The notes: a model not told the origin generated them from the letters alone. 64,000 bases of DNA from Scytonema millei VB511283 (GCF_000817735.3 NZ_JTJC03000003.1:372001-436000), one strand, 5' to 3'; positions 1-8,119 are shown, counted from the stretch's first letter. Made by a program: numbers and translations.

Positions 1-203
1 GCGATTAACTCAATTAAACAACAACTTATTAGAATACCTAACACGACTGGCGGATAAATGTTAGATAGAATGGGAACGTTGTACCAAAAATTTTCTCCCT
101 GCAACAATCCTAGAACCAGCAAAGGCAAAGTAATTCTAATTCCCGCCGCCGCCGAAATCGAAAGCGCCGCTAAAATTTCTACTATCGCAGTGTCTAAACT
201 CAA
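1..203 (-). CDS. DUF4126 family membrane protein, N-terminal part (cut by left window edge)
   Basis: An open frame of 67 codons runs on the minus strand from a TTG at 203 to the window edge without a stop. The translation begins SLDTAIVEILAALSISAAAG and continues as a hydrophobic segment with LPLLVLGLLQGE and PPVVLGILIS, which resembles the N-terminus of DUF4126 membrane proteins. An in-frame stop lies just upstream of the TTG, so the start is either this TTG or slightly inside. The family has no established function. The same bases can be read as a short plus-strand ORF, but only the minus-strand reading looks like a known protein. The assignment is from memory of the family. Confidence 0.65.
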   Translation of the reverse strand, partial: MSLDTAIVEILAALSISAAAGIRITLPLLVLGLLQGENFWYNVPILSNIYPPVVLGILISCCLIELI

Positions 204-342
204 TTAGTTTTTAGTGGGGAGTCGGGAGTCGGGAGTCGGGGAGAAGAGAGCAGGCGTTGCTGGGGGAGCTGAGGGAGAAAACAGAACTCATCACTAGCCA
301 CCAGCCACCAGCCACTAACCAATTACCAACTACCATTTACCA

Positions 343-1638
343 TTAAATCCCTAATCTTTGATATACCTCTTCTAAATGTTGCAAATGGTGTTGGGGATCG
401 AAACAAGCTTCAATTTCTTCAGGTGAAAGTGTTTGGGCGATCCGAGGCTCTTTTGTCACCAAATCGTGAAAATTCCCTCCTGGTGTGTTCCAAGCTTGAT
501 GGGCGCAAGATTGAACGATCGCATAAGCTTCTTCTCGGCTCATGCCTTTTTCAATTAAAGTTAATAGCACTCGCTGACTGAAGACAACACCCCCGTAAAC
601 ATTCATGTTTCGCGCCATGTTTTCGGGATATACCAACAGATTTTGCACCAAATCGGTTGTCTCCTTCAACATAAAATGCGTCAAAATGCAAGCGTCTGGT
701 AGCATGACTCGTTCGACGGAACTATGGGAAATATCGCGTTCGTGCCATAAAGCGACGTTTTCTAAAGCTGCTACAGCCGCAGCGCGTACCATCCGTGCCA
801 TTCCCGTGAGGCGTTCGGAACGGATCGGGTTGCGCTTGTGAGGCATGGCGGAGGAACCTTTTTGCCCCTTGGAGAAATATTCTTCTACCTCAAGTACATC
901 CGTACGTTGGAGGTTGCGAATTTCAACGGCAAAGCGTTCGATGGAGGCAGTTAAAAGGGCTAGATGATTGACAAAGTTGGCGTGGCGATCGCGAGAAATG
1001 ACTTGAGTTGAGGCTGTATCTGGCTTGAGTCCGAGTTTGGCACAGGCGATCGCTTCTACGCGCGGTTCGATGTTGGCATAAGTTCCGACCGCACCGGAAA
1101 TCTTACCCACAGCGATTTCTTCTCGCATCTTGGTGAGGCGTTCTTGGTGGCGCAAGACTTCGGCTAACCAACCAGCTAGCTTAAAACCAAATGTAATTGG
1201 TTCGGCGTGAATTCCGTGCGATCGCCCAATTGCTACCGTGTGACGATGCTGCTGTGCTTGTTTGCGGATGGCAGCGATGACATCTGCTAACCGTACCAAA
1301 ATCAAATCTAGACTAGCGACGAGTTGTAGCGCCAATGCTGTATCGAGGACATCCGAACTTGTCATGCCTAAGTGGATGTAGCGCCCTGCATCGCCTACAT
1401 ATTCATTTACGTTTGTCAAGAATGCGATGACATCGTGGCGAACTTCTGCTTCAATTTCTAAGATTCGCTGGGGGTCAAAATTTGCCTTGGCTTTGATTTC
1501 TGCTACTGCTGCTGCTGGGGTATATCCCAGTTCTGCCTGTGCCTCGCACACTGCAATTTCTACTTGCAGCCACGTTTTAAATTTATATGTCTCCGTCCAG
1601 ATTTCGCCCATTTCGGGCAGAGTATAACGCTCGATCAC
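343..1638 (-). CDS. purB: Adenylosuccinate lyase
   Basis: Adenylosuccinate lyase acts twice in purine synthesis: it cleaves SAICAR to AICAR and adenylosuccinate to AMP, releasing fumarate. It is a soluble tetramer of the fumarase/aspartase superfamily. The superfamily signature GSSAMPHKRNP is at about residues 265-275, and the catalytic region TSSDVLDTA is near residue 95. The open frame extends to 1656, but the family N-terminus (M)IERYTLPEMG fits a GTG start at 1638, giving 431 residues. Other GTG/TTG codons lie just upstream, so the start is not certain. The gene stands alone, flanked on both sides by 7-nt repeat arrays. Confidence 0.95.
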   Translation of the reverse strand: MIERYTLPEMGEIWTETYKFKTWLQVEIAVCEAQAELGYTPAAAVAEIKAKANFDPQRILEIEAEVRHDVIAFLTNVNEYVGDAGRYIHLGMTSSDVLDTALALQLVASLDLILVRLADVIAAIRKQAQQHRHTVAIGRSHGIHAEPITFGFKLAGWLAEVLRHQERLTKMREEIAVGKISGAVGTYANIEPRVEAIACAKLGLKPDTASTQVISRDRHANFVNHLALLTASIERFAVEIRNLQRTDVLEVEEYFSKGQKGSSAMPHKRNPIRSERLTGMARMVRAAAVAALENVALWHERDISHSSVERVMLPDACILTHFMLKETTDLVQNLLVYPENMARNMNVYGGVVFSQRVLLTLIEKGMSREEAYAIVQSCAHQAWNTPGGNFHDLVTKEPRIAQTLSPEEIEACFDPQHHLQHLEEVYQRLGI

Positions 1639-1675
1639 GACCGCCACAGAATCCAACTGTCATATTTTACCAGGA

Positions 1676-1885
1676 AGGGAGCAGGGAGCAGTTATCAGGG
1701 AGCAGGGAGCAGGGAGCAGGAAGCAGTGAAAAGAGAGCAGTGAATCCTGACCAGTAAATCCTGACCAGTTAACAAGCCACTACACTCCACACCCCACACC
1801 CCACACCCCACACCCCACACCCCACACCCCACACCCTATTTACTACTAGCCACTCCCGACTCCCGACTCCCGACTCCCGACTCCC
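1676..1885. repeat. Mixed 7-nt tandem repeats (GGGAGCA, CCACACC, CTCCCGA units)
   Basis: The gap between purB and the dehydrogenase is almost wholly short tandem repeats with a 7-nt period: GGGAGCA-type units near 1676-1725, CACACCC-type units at about 1783-1833 and CTCCCGA-type units at about 1853-1885. This is the STRR type of repeat known from cyanobacterial intergenic DNA. Confidence 0.85.
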
Positions 1886-1901
1886 CGAAGGATCGCATGT
1901 T

Positions 1902-2762
1902 TTACCCGTTCACAACCGTACCGCCGTTGGGATGAATGACTTGACCTGCAATATAGGAAGAATCATCTGAGGCAAGAAATACGTAGCTGGGGGCAATTTC
2001 CTCTGGCTGTCCGGGTCTTTTCATCGGGACTTGCTTACCGAAATTGGCAACTTTATCCTCTGGGAAAGTTGAAGGAATGAGAGGAGTCCAAACGGGACCA
2101 GGGGCAACAGCATTGACGCGAATGCCTTTTTCAATCAAGCTCTTGGATAGCGATCGCGTGAAGGCAACGATCGCGCCTTTGGTGGAAGAGTAATCTAACA
2201 GTGTTGGATTGCCTTGATATGCAGTGACAGAAGTTGTATTGACGATCGCGCTACCTTCTTTTAGGTGGGGCATTGCTGCTTTTGTCAAGAAAAACATGCC
2301 AAAAATATTGGTGCGGAAGGTACGTTCCAATTGTTCGGCGCTAATCTGCTCGATACTTTCTTGAGGATGTTGTTCGGCGGCGTTGTTTACTAAGATATCT
2401 AGCTTGCCAAATTCATCAACTGTTTGTTGTACGGCTTGCTTACAGAAGTTTTCATCGCCAATATCGCCAGCGATCGCCACCGCCTTTTTACCTTGTTCTT
2501 CTACGAGACGCTTTGTTTCTTTCGCATCGTCGTGTTCGTTTAAGTAAAGGATTGCCACATCTGCGCCTTCTTTAGCATAAGCAATGGCTACTGCTCGTCC
2601 GATGCCGCTATCACCGCCAGTAATTAGCGCTACTTTACCCTGCAACTTCCCGCTGCCACGATATTTAGAGTCATCGGCTTTGGGTTGAGGAGTCATTTCA
2701 GACTCTTTTCCTGGTCTTTGTTCTTGCTGTTGAGGAGGTTGTAACGGTTGTTCTTCTGGCAT
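1902..2762 (-). CDS. SDR-family oxidoreductase (general-stress type, YghA/GsiB-neighbour-like)
   Basis: This is a classical short-chain dehydrogenase/reductase of 286 residues that uses NAD(P)(H). It has the Rossmann nucleotide-binding motif TGGDSGIGRA at about residue 48, the NNAA motif, and the catalytic Tyr-x3-Lys in DYSSTKGA, followed by the PGPVWTPLIP segment typical of the YghA / YhdF branch. The N-terminal 40 residues are polar and Gln/Pro-rich (PEEQPLQPPQQQEQ), as in stress-induced members of this branch, and carry no signal peptide. The true substrate cannot be told from sequence. No operon partner is visible. Confidence 0.85.
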   Translation of the reverse strand: MPEEQPLQPPQQQEQRPGKESEMTPQPKADDSKYRGSGKLQGKVALITGGDSGIGRAVAIAYAKEGADVAILYLNEHDDAKETKRLVEEQGKKAVAIAGDIGDENFCKQAVQQTVDEFGKLDILVNNAAEQHPQESIEQISAEQLERTFRTNIFGMFFLTKAAMPHLKEGSAIVNTTSVTAYQGNPTLLDYSSTKGAIVAFTRSLSKSLIEKGIRVNAVAPGPVWTPLIPSTFPEDKVANFGKQVPMKRPGQPEEIAPSYVFLASDDSSYIAGQVIHPNGGTVVNG

Positions 2763-3017
2763 AAACTTTCCCTTAATTTTGTCATTTGTAATGTTTTCAC
2801 TCCGCTTAAATTTAGCTAATTGTTCGAGTGCGGTTATTCAGTCTGAAGGTGGAAACAGATACAGAACGCGATCGCTCTTTTGGTGTATGAATATTTGTGT
2901 CTGCAATACTCAATTGTTGAGAATTATTGATTGCTCCTTAGGACATATATTGCAAAAAATGTGGTTGTAGTACGATCGCAATTAGCGGGATCGCCAAGGA
3001 TTGAAGGGCAAAGGGCA

Positions 3018-4625
3018 ATGCAAATATTAGACCGTCATCTATCGACACAGGTAGAAACATTTCGTCAGTTACAAATGCAGTTGCGCGATCGGTGGAAAAA
3101 TGTAGAAAGCTTCGATCGAAGTGACGGAGATATTTTAGTCATTCCCTCTCTGAGTGTCGATCAGCGAGAGATTCAAAAAATTGAAGGCGTGTTGCATTAC
3201 GAAGAACGCCTGTTATTTTCACTGATTCGCTTGCAAAATCCCCGCACGCGACTGATTTATATTACATCTCAACCCCTACATCCCAGTGTCATCGATTATT
3301 ACTTACAACTGCTACCAGGCATTCCCTTTTCTCATGCCCGCGATCGCTTATTACTCTTATCTACCTACGATTCTTCCTTCAAACCGCTGACTCAAAAAAT
3401 TTTAGAACGACCCCGCCTGATCGAACGAATCAAGCAAGCATTGCGGCGGGATCAATCGTTTATGATTTGTTACAACACTTCCCCTTGGGAACGAGAATTA
3501 TCTCTCAAGTTAGAAATTCCTCTTTATGCTGCCGATCCCGACCTCACAATTTGGGGGACAAAAAGCGGCAGTCGGCAAATTTTTGCTGAGAGTGGCGTAC
3601 CTCATCCCGATGGGTGCCACGATCGCCTCGATAGTGTAGACGATTTAGCCACAGCTACCGCTGAATTATGGGAACGCCAACCGCATCTCAAACGAATGGT
3701 TGTCAAATTAAATGAAGGAATTTCTGGCGAGGCAAATGCTCTTTTTGACCTGCAACCTTTACAGGAATTTGCCCCAGGAAAAATTTCTCATGGCGATCGC
3801 GTTGCTGCTATCAAAGATAGTTTACCTTCTTTGCGATTTCAAGCTGCCTCAGAAAATTGGACAAATTATGCCAGCCGCGTTCCCGAATTAGGGGCAATTG
3901 TCGAGGCATTTGTTGAAGGAGAAGTGAAGCGATCGCCCAGCGTTCAAGGTCGAATTTTACCTGATGGTACGGTTGAAATTCTCTCTACTCACGACCAAAT
4001 TTTAGGTGGTCCAGACGGACAAATTTATCTCGGCTGTCGGTTTCCCGCTGACGAAGCTTATCGAGTCCAGTTACAAGATTTGGGCTTGAAAATTGGCTGG
4101 ACTTTAGCGAAAAAAGGCGCTTTAGAAAGGTTTGGCATTGATTTCATGGCTGTACAGCAAGCTGATGGTAAGTGGGACTTGCAAGCAATAGAAATCAACC
4201 TTCGTAAAGGTGGAACGACCCATCCTTTCATGACATTAAAGTTATTAACGAACGGACGTTATGACCTTTCAACCGGACTATTTTACAGCCAACAAGGGCG
4301 AGCAAAATATTATGTTGCTACCGACAATTTACATAAGAAACGCTATCGAGGTCTGTTACCAAACGATCTAATGGATATTATCGCTTCCCACCGCTTGCAC
4401 TTCGACACGGGAACAGAAACGGGGACTGTTTTTCATTTGATGGGTTGTCTGTCAGAATTTGGCAAACTAGGCTTGACAAGTATCGGTGACTCCCCACAAC
4501 AAGCAGAAGATATCTATCAAAAGGTAATCAAGGTCTTAGACGGAGAGACAAAATCTCATCATAACCCTGCTGCTACTAATGCCCAGCAGTTTGTTCCCTT
4601 CGGTTGGCGATTGGAAGGAGGCTGA
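3018..4625 (+). CDS. Peptide ligase PGM1-related ATP-grasp protein
   Basis: The protein is 535 residues from the ATG at 3018 (the frame is open back to 2931). It resembles the ATP-grasp proteins annotated as PGM1-related, after the peptide ligase of pheganomycin synthesis. The central ATP-grasp part includes GTKSGSRQIFAESGVPHPDG and VVKLNEGISGEAN, and near the C-terminus comes the metal/ATP-binding stretch GIDFMAVQ..LQAIEINLRKGGTTHP. ATP-grasp enzymes join a carboxylate to an amine through an acylphosphate. The natural substrate is unknown here, and no precursor peptide, nonproteinogenic amino-acid gene or exporter lies next to it. It is followed directly by a dispersed repeat and an IS630 element. 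Confidence 0.75.
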   Translation: MQILDRHLSTQVETFRQLQMQLRDRWKNVESFDRSDGDILVIPSLSVDQREIQKIEGVLHYEERLLFSLIRLQNPRTRLIYITSQPLHPSVIDYYLQLLPGIPFSHARDRLLLLSTYDSSFKPLTQKILERPRLIERIKQALRRDQSFMICYNTSPWERELSLKLEIPLYAADPDLTIWGTKSGSRQIFAESGVPHPDGCHDRLDSVDDLATATAELWERQPHLKRMVVKLNEGISGEANALFDLQPLQEFAPGKISHGDRVAAIKDSLPSLRFQAASENWTNYASRVPELGAIVEAFVEGEVKRSPSVQGRILPDGTVEILSTHDQILGGPDGQIYLGCRFPADEAYRVQLQDLGLKIGWTLAKKGALERFGIDFMAVQQADGKWDLQAIEINLRKGGTTHPFMTLKLLTNGRYDLSTGLFYSQQGRAKYYVATDNLHKKRYRGLLPNDLMDIIASHRLHFDTGTETGTVFHLMGCLSEFGKLGLTSIGDSPQQAEDIYQKVIKVLDGETKSHHNPAATNAQQFVPFGWRLEGG

Positions 4626-4638
4626 TGAGGAAGCCTCA

Positions 4639-4749
4639 GCGAATAGAATTCGCAGCTACATAAGCGAAGTCCGCCTGCGCGGACTCGTAAGCGAGGTTTT
4701 TAACCCGCGCAGGCGGGTTTTGTTTGTGTAGTCGCGACTTATAGTCGCT
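4639..4749. repeat. Dispersed palindromic repeat (REP/MITE-like), full copy
   Basis: About 110 bp form an imperfect inverted repeat. The left arm runs from GAATAGAATTCGC through GTCCGCCTGCGC, and the right arm reads back GTCGCGACTACACAAACAAA and CCCGCCTGCGC on the other strand. Two internal hairpins are visible: AGTCCGC-CTGC-GCGGACT and AACCCGC-GCAG-GCGGGTT. A half copy with the same words lies at 63614-63662, so this is a mobile or amplified family, not a local terminator only. No ORF is present. Confidence 0.7.
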
Positions 4750-4760
4750 CCCATACAAGA

Positions 4761-4787
4761 TATAGCACTCGAAACAAAGATTAGGAC
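4761..4787. repeat. Left terminal inverted repeat of the IS630 element with TA
   Basis: It begins with the TA target base pair followed by TAGCACTCGAA and ends in AGATTAGGAC. It pairs with 5682-5708 with three mismatches, all within a 4-base central block. Confidence 0.85.
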
Positions 4788-4817
4788 ATAATAGAGGAGA
4801 AATCAACGAGAGAAAAA

Positions 4818-5177
4818 ATGCCAGCTCCCTATAGTTATGATTTGAGAACAAAAGTCATACAGGCAATAGATGGTGGAATGGGAAAAACCCAAGCCAGTAA
4901 AATCTTTAAAATTAGCCGGAACACCATCAATCTCTGGCTTCAGAAAAGGGAAGAAACAGGAGATTATCGAGCAGAAGATGGATATCAGCGAGGCTATGGC
5001 GCAAAAATTACCGATTTAGAAGAGTTTAAGGAATTTGTCCGAAAACATGGCAGTCGAACTCAAAAAGAAATGGCTTCTTCTTGGCAAGAAGAAATTAGTG
5101 ACAGAACTATTGGCAAAGCTTTGAAGAAAATTAGATTTACTCGAAAAAAAAACTTACGGGTATCAAGAAAGAGATGA
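4818..5177 (+). CDS. IS630-family transposase, N-terminal part (OrfA)
   Basis: The 119-residue frame encodes the DNA-binding half of an IS630 transposase: an N-terminal helix-turn-helix (SYDLRTKVIQAIDGG, then KTQASKIFKISRNTINLWL) and a second winged-helix segment (TQKEMASSWQEE..ISDRTIGKALKK). It ends shortly after a run of nine A at 5144-5152. Reading +1 from that run continues smoothly as TYGYQERDEAKRQEF into the catalytic half, so the full transposase needs a frame change. The last residues (NLRVSRKR) are an out-of-frame tail. A -type ribosome site (GGAGA) lies about 20 bases upstream of the ATG. Confidence 0.85.
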   Translation: MPAPYSYDLRTKVIQAIDGGMGKTQASKIFKISRNTINLWLQKREETGDYRAEDGYQRGYGAKITDLEEFKEFVRKHGSRTQKEMASSWQEEISDRTIGKALKKIRFTRKKNLRVSRKR

Positions 5178-5688
5178 AGCCAAAAGGCAAGAGTTTCTCG
5201 AAAAGATTGGTCAAAAAGGCATAGAAGAGCGAGTATATATAGATGAGTCAGGAATAGATAATCGAGACGACTATGGTTATGGCTGGAATGAAAAAGGACA
5301 AAGATTCTTTGACTTGAAATCGGGAAAAAGAAGTATGAGAGTTAGCATTATCAGTGGTTTATGTCAAGGTAAATTGATAGCTCCATTCACATTTGAAGGC
5401 GCTTGCAATCGCTTAGTTTTTGAGCAATGGTTATCTGAAAAGTTGTTACCGCATTTAAAACCAGGACAGACTTTAATTCTAGACAATGCTACCTTTCATA
5501 AATCTGAGAAAATCCGAGAATTAATCGCCCAAGCAAAATGTGAACTTGAATACTTACCGCCTTACTCTCCCGATTTAAATGAGATTGAGCATTACTGGTT
5601 TCCGATTAAAAACCGAGTAAGGAAATCTCAAGGAACCATTGAAAACTTTCGTGAACGAGTAGATGCTTCTGTTCGTCTTGCGTCCTAA
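5152..5688 (+). CDS. IS630-family transposase, catalytic DDE part (OrfB, expressed by frame change at A9)
   Basis: This frame is open from the A run at 5144-5152 and holds the catalytic core. The DDE residues are visible: Asp in VYIDESGID, Asp in LILDNATFHKS, and Glu in PYSPDLNEIEHYW. An ATG at 5314 lies after the first catalytic Asp, so a protein starting there could not be a complete enzyme; the frame is best read as the continuation of OrfA. Removing one A from the run of nine would fuse the frames, which fits transcriptional slippage or a +1/-2 ribosomal shift, but a disabling point mutation cannot be excluded. Confidence 0.8.
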   Translation, partial: TYGYQERDEAKRQEFLEKIGQKGIEERVYIDESGIDNRDDYGYGWNEKGQRFFDLKSGKRSMRVSIISGLCQGKLIAPFTFEGACNRLVFEQWLSEKLLPHLKPGQTLILDNATFHKSEKIRELIAQAKCELEYLPPYSPDLNEIEHYWFPIKNRVRKSQGTIENFRERVDASVRLAS

Positions 5689-5708
5689 TCTATACTTCGA
5701 GTGCTATA
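5682..5708. repeat. Right terminal inverted repeat of the IS630 element with TA
   Basis: Reverse complement of the left end: GTCCTAATCT, a divergent 4-base block, then TTCGAGTGCTA and the second TA. It contains the stop codon of the transposase second frame. Confidence 0.85.
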
Positions 5709-5856
5709 TTAAGTTCTCCCTCAAAGCTTCACATCTTTAAGACTTTACAAACCCTGGCTAGTTTCTAAAGCTTTGATAATATCTACCCAGTCAAGTGGGC
5801 TAAAATAGCCAAGACTGACTAAGCTGGAAAAAGCTTAAATCTTCCACTTCAAATTT

Positions 5857-6021
5857 ATGACAAACATTCAGCCAGTTCAATCTCTTTCCCCTACTAAATC
5901 AAGCGATCGCGTTGTCGATTACTTCACCAAGCAAGCTTACGAGATCGGTTATATGGCTGGATTTTTGGTTGCTTGTCTAGATGATTTTTGTAACTGGTTG
6001 GCGATGCTAATTTCAGAATAG
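5857..6021 (+). CDS. Small hypothetical protein (54 aa)
   Basis: The reading frame gives 54 residues starting MTNIQPVQSLSPTKSSDRV, then an amphipathic to hydrophobic C-terminal half with YEIGYMAGFLVACLDDFCNW. I do not recognise the family. Support for a real gene comes from a strong hairpin and T-run terminator on the same strand at 6175-6206 with no other plus-strand gene before it, and from codon use like the neighbours. The C-terminal helix is hydrophobic enough to lie at a membrane or a protein interface. It lies between the IS630 element and convergent fabI. Confidence 0.55.
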   Translation: MTNIQPVQSLSPTKSSDRVVDYFTKQAYEIGYMAGFLVACLDDFCNWLAMLISE

Positions 6022-6174
6022 TTATTGGCGATCGGTTACAGTTAATTTGGTTTTAGAAACAGATTTTATATCTCTAATTTGAAGCAAATATATCAATTTC
6101 ATCTGCTCCCTACTCTCTGCTCTCTGCTCCCTATACAAGACAACTTAATACAAAAATAGTTTTGAGCAGTTTCG

Positions 6175-6206
6175 CCTACCCAGGTATTGGGTAGGTTTCT
6201 TTTTTA
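6175..6206 (+). terminator. Rho-independent terminator of the small plus-strand gene
   Basis: An 8-bp stem (CCTACCCA / TGGGTAGG) with a 5-base loop is followed by TTTCTTTTTT. The T-run is on the plus strand, so it ends transcripts coming from 5857-6021. It abuts the end of convergent fabI. Confidence 0.7.
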
Positions 6207-6980
6207 CATACCCATAATTTCGTAACCAGCATCGACATATATCACTTGACCCGTGATACCGCTAGCTAAGTCGCTGCAGAGGAAAGCTGCGGTGTTACCC
6301 ACTTCTGTCTGCGTCACCGTGCGACGTAAAGGAGCAACTTGCTCGACATGATGAATCATATCTAAGATTCCACCTACTGCTGAAGAAGCGAGGGTACGAA
6401 TTGGACCGGCGGAAATAGCATTCACCCGGATGTTTTGCGATCCCATTTCAGAGGCAAGATACCGCACGCTCATTTCTAAAGCTGCTTTAGCAATTCCCAT
6501 CACGTTGTAGTTAGGAATTACTCGCACGCCGCCTAAATATGTGAGAGTGACAATACTACCCCCTGCTGTCATTAGGGGTTTAGCAGCTCCGCTCAATTGC
6601 AGTAAAGAGTAAGCACTAATATCTAGAGCTTTACCGTAACCCGATCGCGAAGTACTGCTGATATCTCCGCTCAAGTCATCCTTGTTAGCAAAGGCAAGGC
6701 AATGGATTAGAATATCTAGTCTCTCCCATTTTTCTGCGATCGCCTCAAAGGTAGATTGAATCTGCGCTTCATTCTGCACGTCACAGGGCAAAAACAGGCT
6801 AGGGTTCAGGGGAGCTACTAGATCGGCAACTTTTGTTTCCATCCTGCCCCGTTCGTCTGGTAAATAGGTGATCCCCAGGTTTGCACCAGCTTTGTGTAAC
6901 TGTTGGGCGATCCCCCAAGCAATGGAGCGGTTATTGGCTATGCCAGTGACAAGGGCGTTTTTTCCAGTTAAATCTAGCAT
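6204..6980 (-). CDS. fabI: Enoyl-[acyl-carrier-protein] reductase (NADH)
   Basis: FabI performs the last reduction of each fatty-acid elongation cycle, converting trans-2-enoyl-ACP to acyl-ACP with NAD(P)H. The 258-residue protein has the FabI-type nucleotide loop TGIANNRSIAWGIA near the N-terminus, the FabI tyrosine/lysine pair Tyr-x6-Lys in YNVMGIAK, and the C-terminal GITGQVIYVDAGYEIMGM. The frame is open up to 7016, but MLDLTGKNALVTG at 6980 matches the family start. It is a single gene. Confidence 0.95.
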   Translation of the reverse strand: MLDLTGKNALVTGIANNRSIAWGIAQQLHKAGANLGITYLPDERGRMETKVADLVAPLNPSLFLPCDVQNEAQIQSTFEAIAEKWERLDILIHCLAFANKDDLSGDISSTSRSGYGKALDISAYSLLQLSGAAKPLMTAGGSIVTLTYLGGVRVIPNYNVMGIAKAALEMSVRYLASEMGSQNIRVNAISAGPIRTLASSAVGGILDMIHHVEQVAPLRRTVTQTEVGNTAAFLCSDLASGITGQVIYVDAGYEIMGM

Positions 6981-7447
6981 ACGAACTGTGTCAGGAAACT
7001 CATTAGCAGCATACACCTATATCAGTGACCAATTATCAGTTGTCAGTTATCAGTTGTCAGTTGTCAGTAGTTTTTCCTCTGTCCCTTGTCTCCCTTGTCT
7101 CTCTCTTGCCACTAGTCATTTAGTCACTCCCCGATCGCAACTTTTTCAAATCAATTAGCTAGAATTTAAGTAAAATTCCTTATTCTCGCTTAAGATATAT
7201 TGGCAAGTAGTTTTCATGCTAAGTAATTGAGATTTGAGGACAAAATACTCTGCCATTTTTGCTTTAGAATCGATTTCTTTGCGGTCTATTCAAGTTTTTG
7301 TAGCTTTGAATACAAAAAAACTGGAAGATTCTGATTTAGATGCATAAAGAGCAGATCTTCTGGATTTTGACTCGATCGGTTTGTTGATGATGTTATCTGA
7401 TGTACTCTTTGGTGTAGTCTTTACGGACATCTGGTTGGGCAAGGAAT
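6981..7447. other. Divergent intergenic region between fabI and ntcA
   Basis: No gene was found in this stretch of about 470 bases. It holds 7-nt repeats with CAGTTGT/CAGTTAT units at about 7031-7068 next to fabI, then AT-rich DNA with the NtcA box and promoter of ntcA. Confidence 0.7.
7300..7341 (+). promoter_or_regulatory. NtcA box and likely -10 region of the ntcA promoter
   Basis: GTA-N8-TAC, the exact NtcA consensus, is at 7300-7313 (spacer GCTTTGAA). A weak -10-like hexamer, TTAGAT, begins about 22 bases downstream at 7336-7341, which is the spacing of class II NtcA-activated promoters. ntcA autoregulation is established in other cyanobacteria; here the site itself is seen and its use is inferred. 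Confidence 0.6.
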
Positions 7448-8119
7448 ATGGTCGTGACGCAAGATAGACCGCTAGCACAGGTATTTCGGCAGGTAGGAGC
7501 TGGTTCGTTTCCACCAGTCGTAGAAGTATTTGAACGGGGCAAAACAATATTTTTTCCTGGCGATCCGGCAGAACGGGTCTATTTCTTACTCAAAGGCGCG
7601 GTGAAGTTGTCGAGAGTATATGAAGCCGGAGAAGAGATCACCGTTGCACTATTGCGAGAAAATAGCGTATTTGGCGTGCTGTCGCTGCTGACAGGCAATC
7701 GTAGCGATCGCTTTTATCATGCAGTGGCTTTTACGCCAGTGGAGTTACTCTCAGCACCAATCGAGCAAGTCGAGCAAGCGCTGAAAGAAAATCCCGATCT
7801 GTCAATGTTAATGCTGCGGGGCTTATCTTCGCGGATCTTGCAGACGGAAATGATGATTGAAACCCTGGCTCACCGCGATATGGGTTCGCGCTTAGTCAGT
7901 TTTTTGTTAATTCTCTGCCGCGATTTTGGTCTTCCCAGTCCAGATGGGATCACGGTCGATCTCAAGCTTTCCCATCAGGCGATCGCAGAAGCGATTGGTT
8001 CTACCCGCGTTACAGTCACCCGCTTGCTAGGAGACTTGCGCGATAAAAATATGATCTCCATCCACAAAAAGAAAATCACCGTTCACAACCCTGTCATATT
8101 GAGTCAGCAGTTTACTTAG
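7448..8119 (+). CDS. ntcA: Global nitrogen regulator NtcA
   Basis: NtcA is the CRP/FNR-family regulator that activates nitrogen-assimilation genes when 2-oxoglutarate signals nitrogen shortage. The 223-residue protein has the N-terminal cyclic-nucleotide-like beta-barrel ([24 protein letters not shown]), a long dimer helix, and the C-terminal helix-turn-helix [24 protein letters not shown] that reads GTA-N8-TAC. Length and sequence match the family closely. Transcription is probably autoregulated through the box at 7300. It is monocistronic: 7-nt repeats follow the stop and the next gene starts about 260 bases later. Confidence 0.97.
   Translation: MVVTQDRPLAQVFRQVGAGSFPPVVEVFERGKTIFFPGDPAERVYFLLKGAVKLSRVYEAGEEITVALLRENSVFGVLSLLTGNRSDRFYHAVAFTPVELLSAPIEQVEQALKENPDLSMLMLRGLSSRILQTEMMIETLAHRDMGSRLVSFLLILCRDFGLPSPDGITVDLKLSHQAIAEAIGSTRVTVTRLLGDLRDKNMISIHKKKITVHNPVILSQQFT

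Larger units (their letters stand above)
4763..5706 (+). mobile_element. IS630-family insertion sequence (about 944 bp) with TA target duplication
   Basis: The element is bounded by matching inverted ends: positions 4761-4787 and 5682-5708 (including the TA) agree at 24 of 27 bases by eye, with the outer word TAGCACTCGAA identical. A TA dinucleotide flanks each end, as expected for IS630/Tc1-mariner elements, which insert at and duplicate TA. The inside is filled by one transposase coding region split into two frames. The stop codon of the second frame (5686-5688) lies within the right inverted end. Ends and the DDE residues are intact, so the copy may be active. Confidence 0.88.

Noticed and set aside
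58-207. Plus-strand 49-codon ORF at the left edge, overlapping a stop codon upstream
   Set aside because: The minus-strand reading of the same bases gives a clear DUF4126 N-terminus; the plus-strand ORF has no family and is a shadow.
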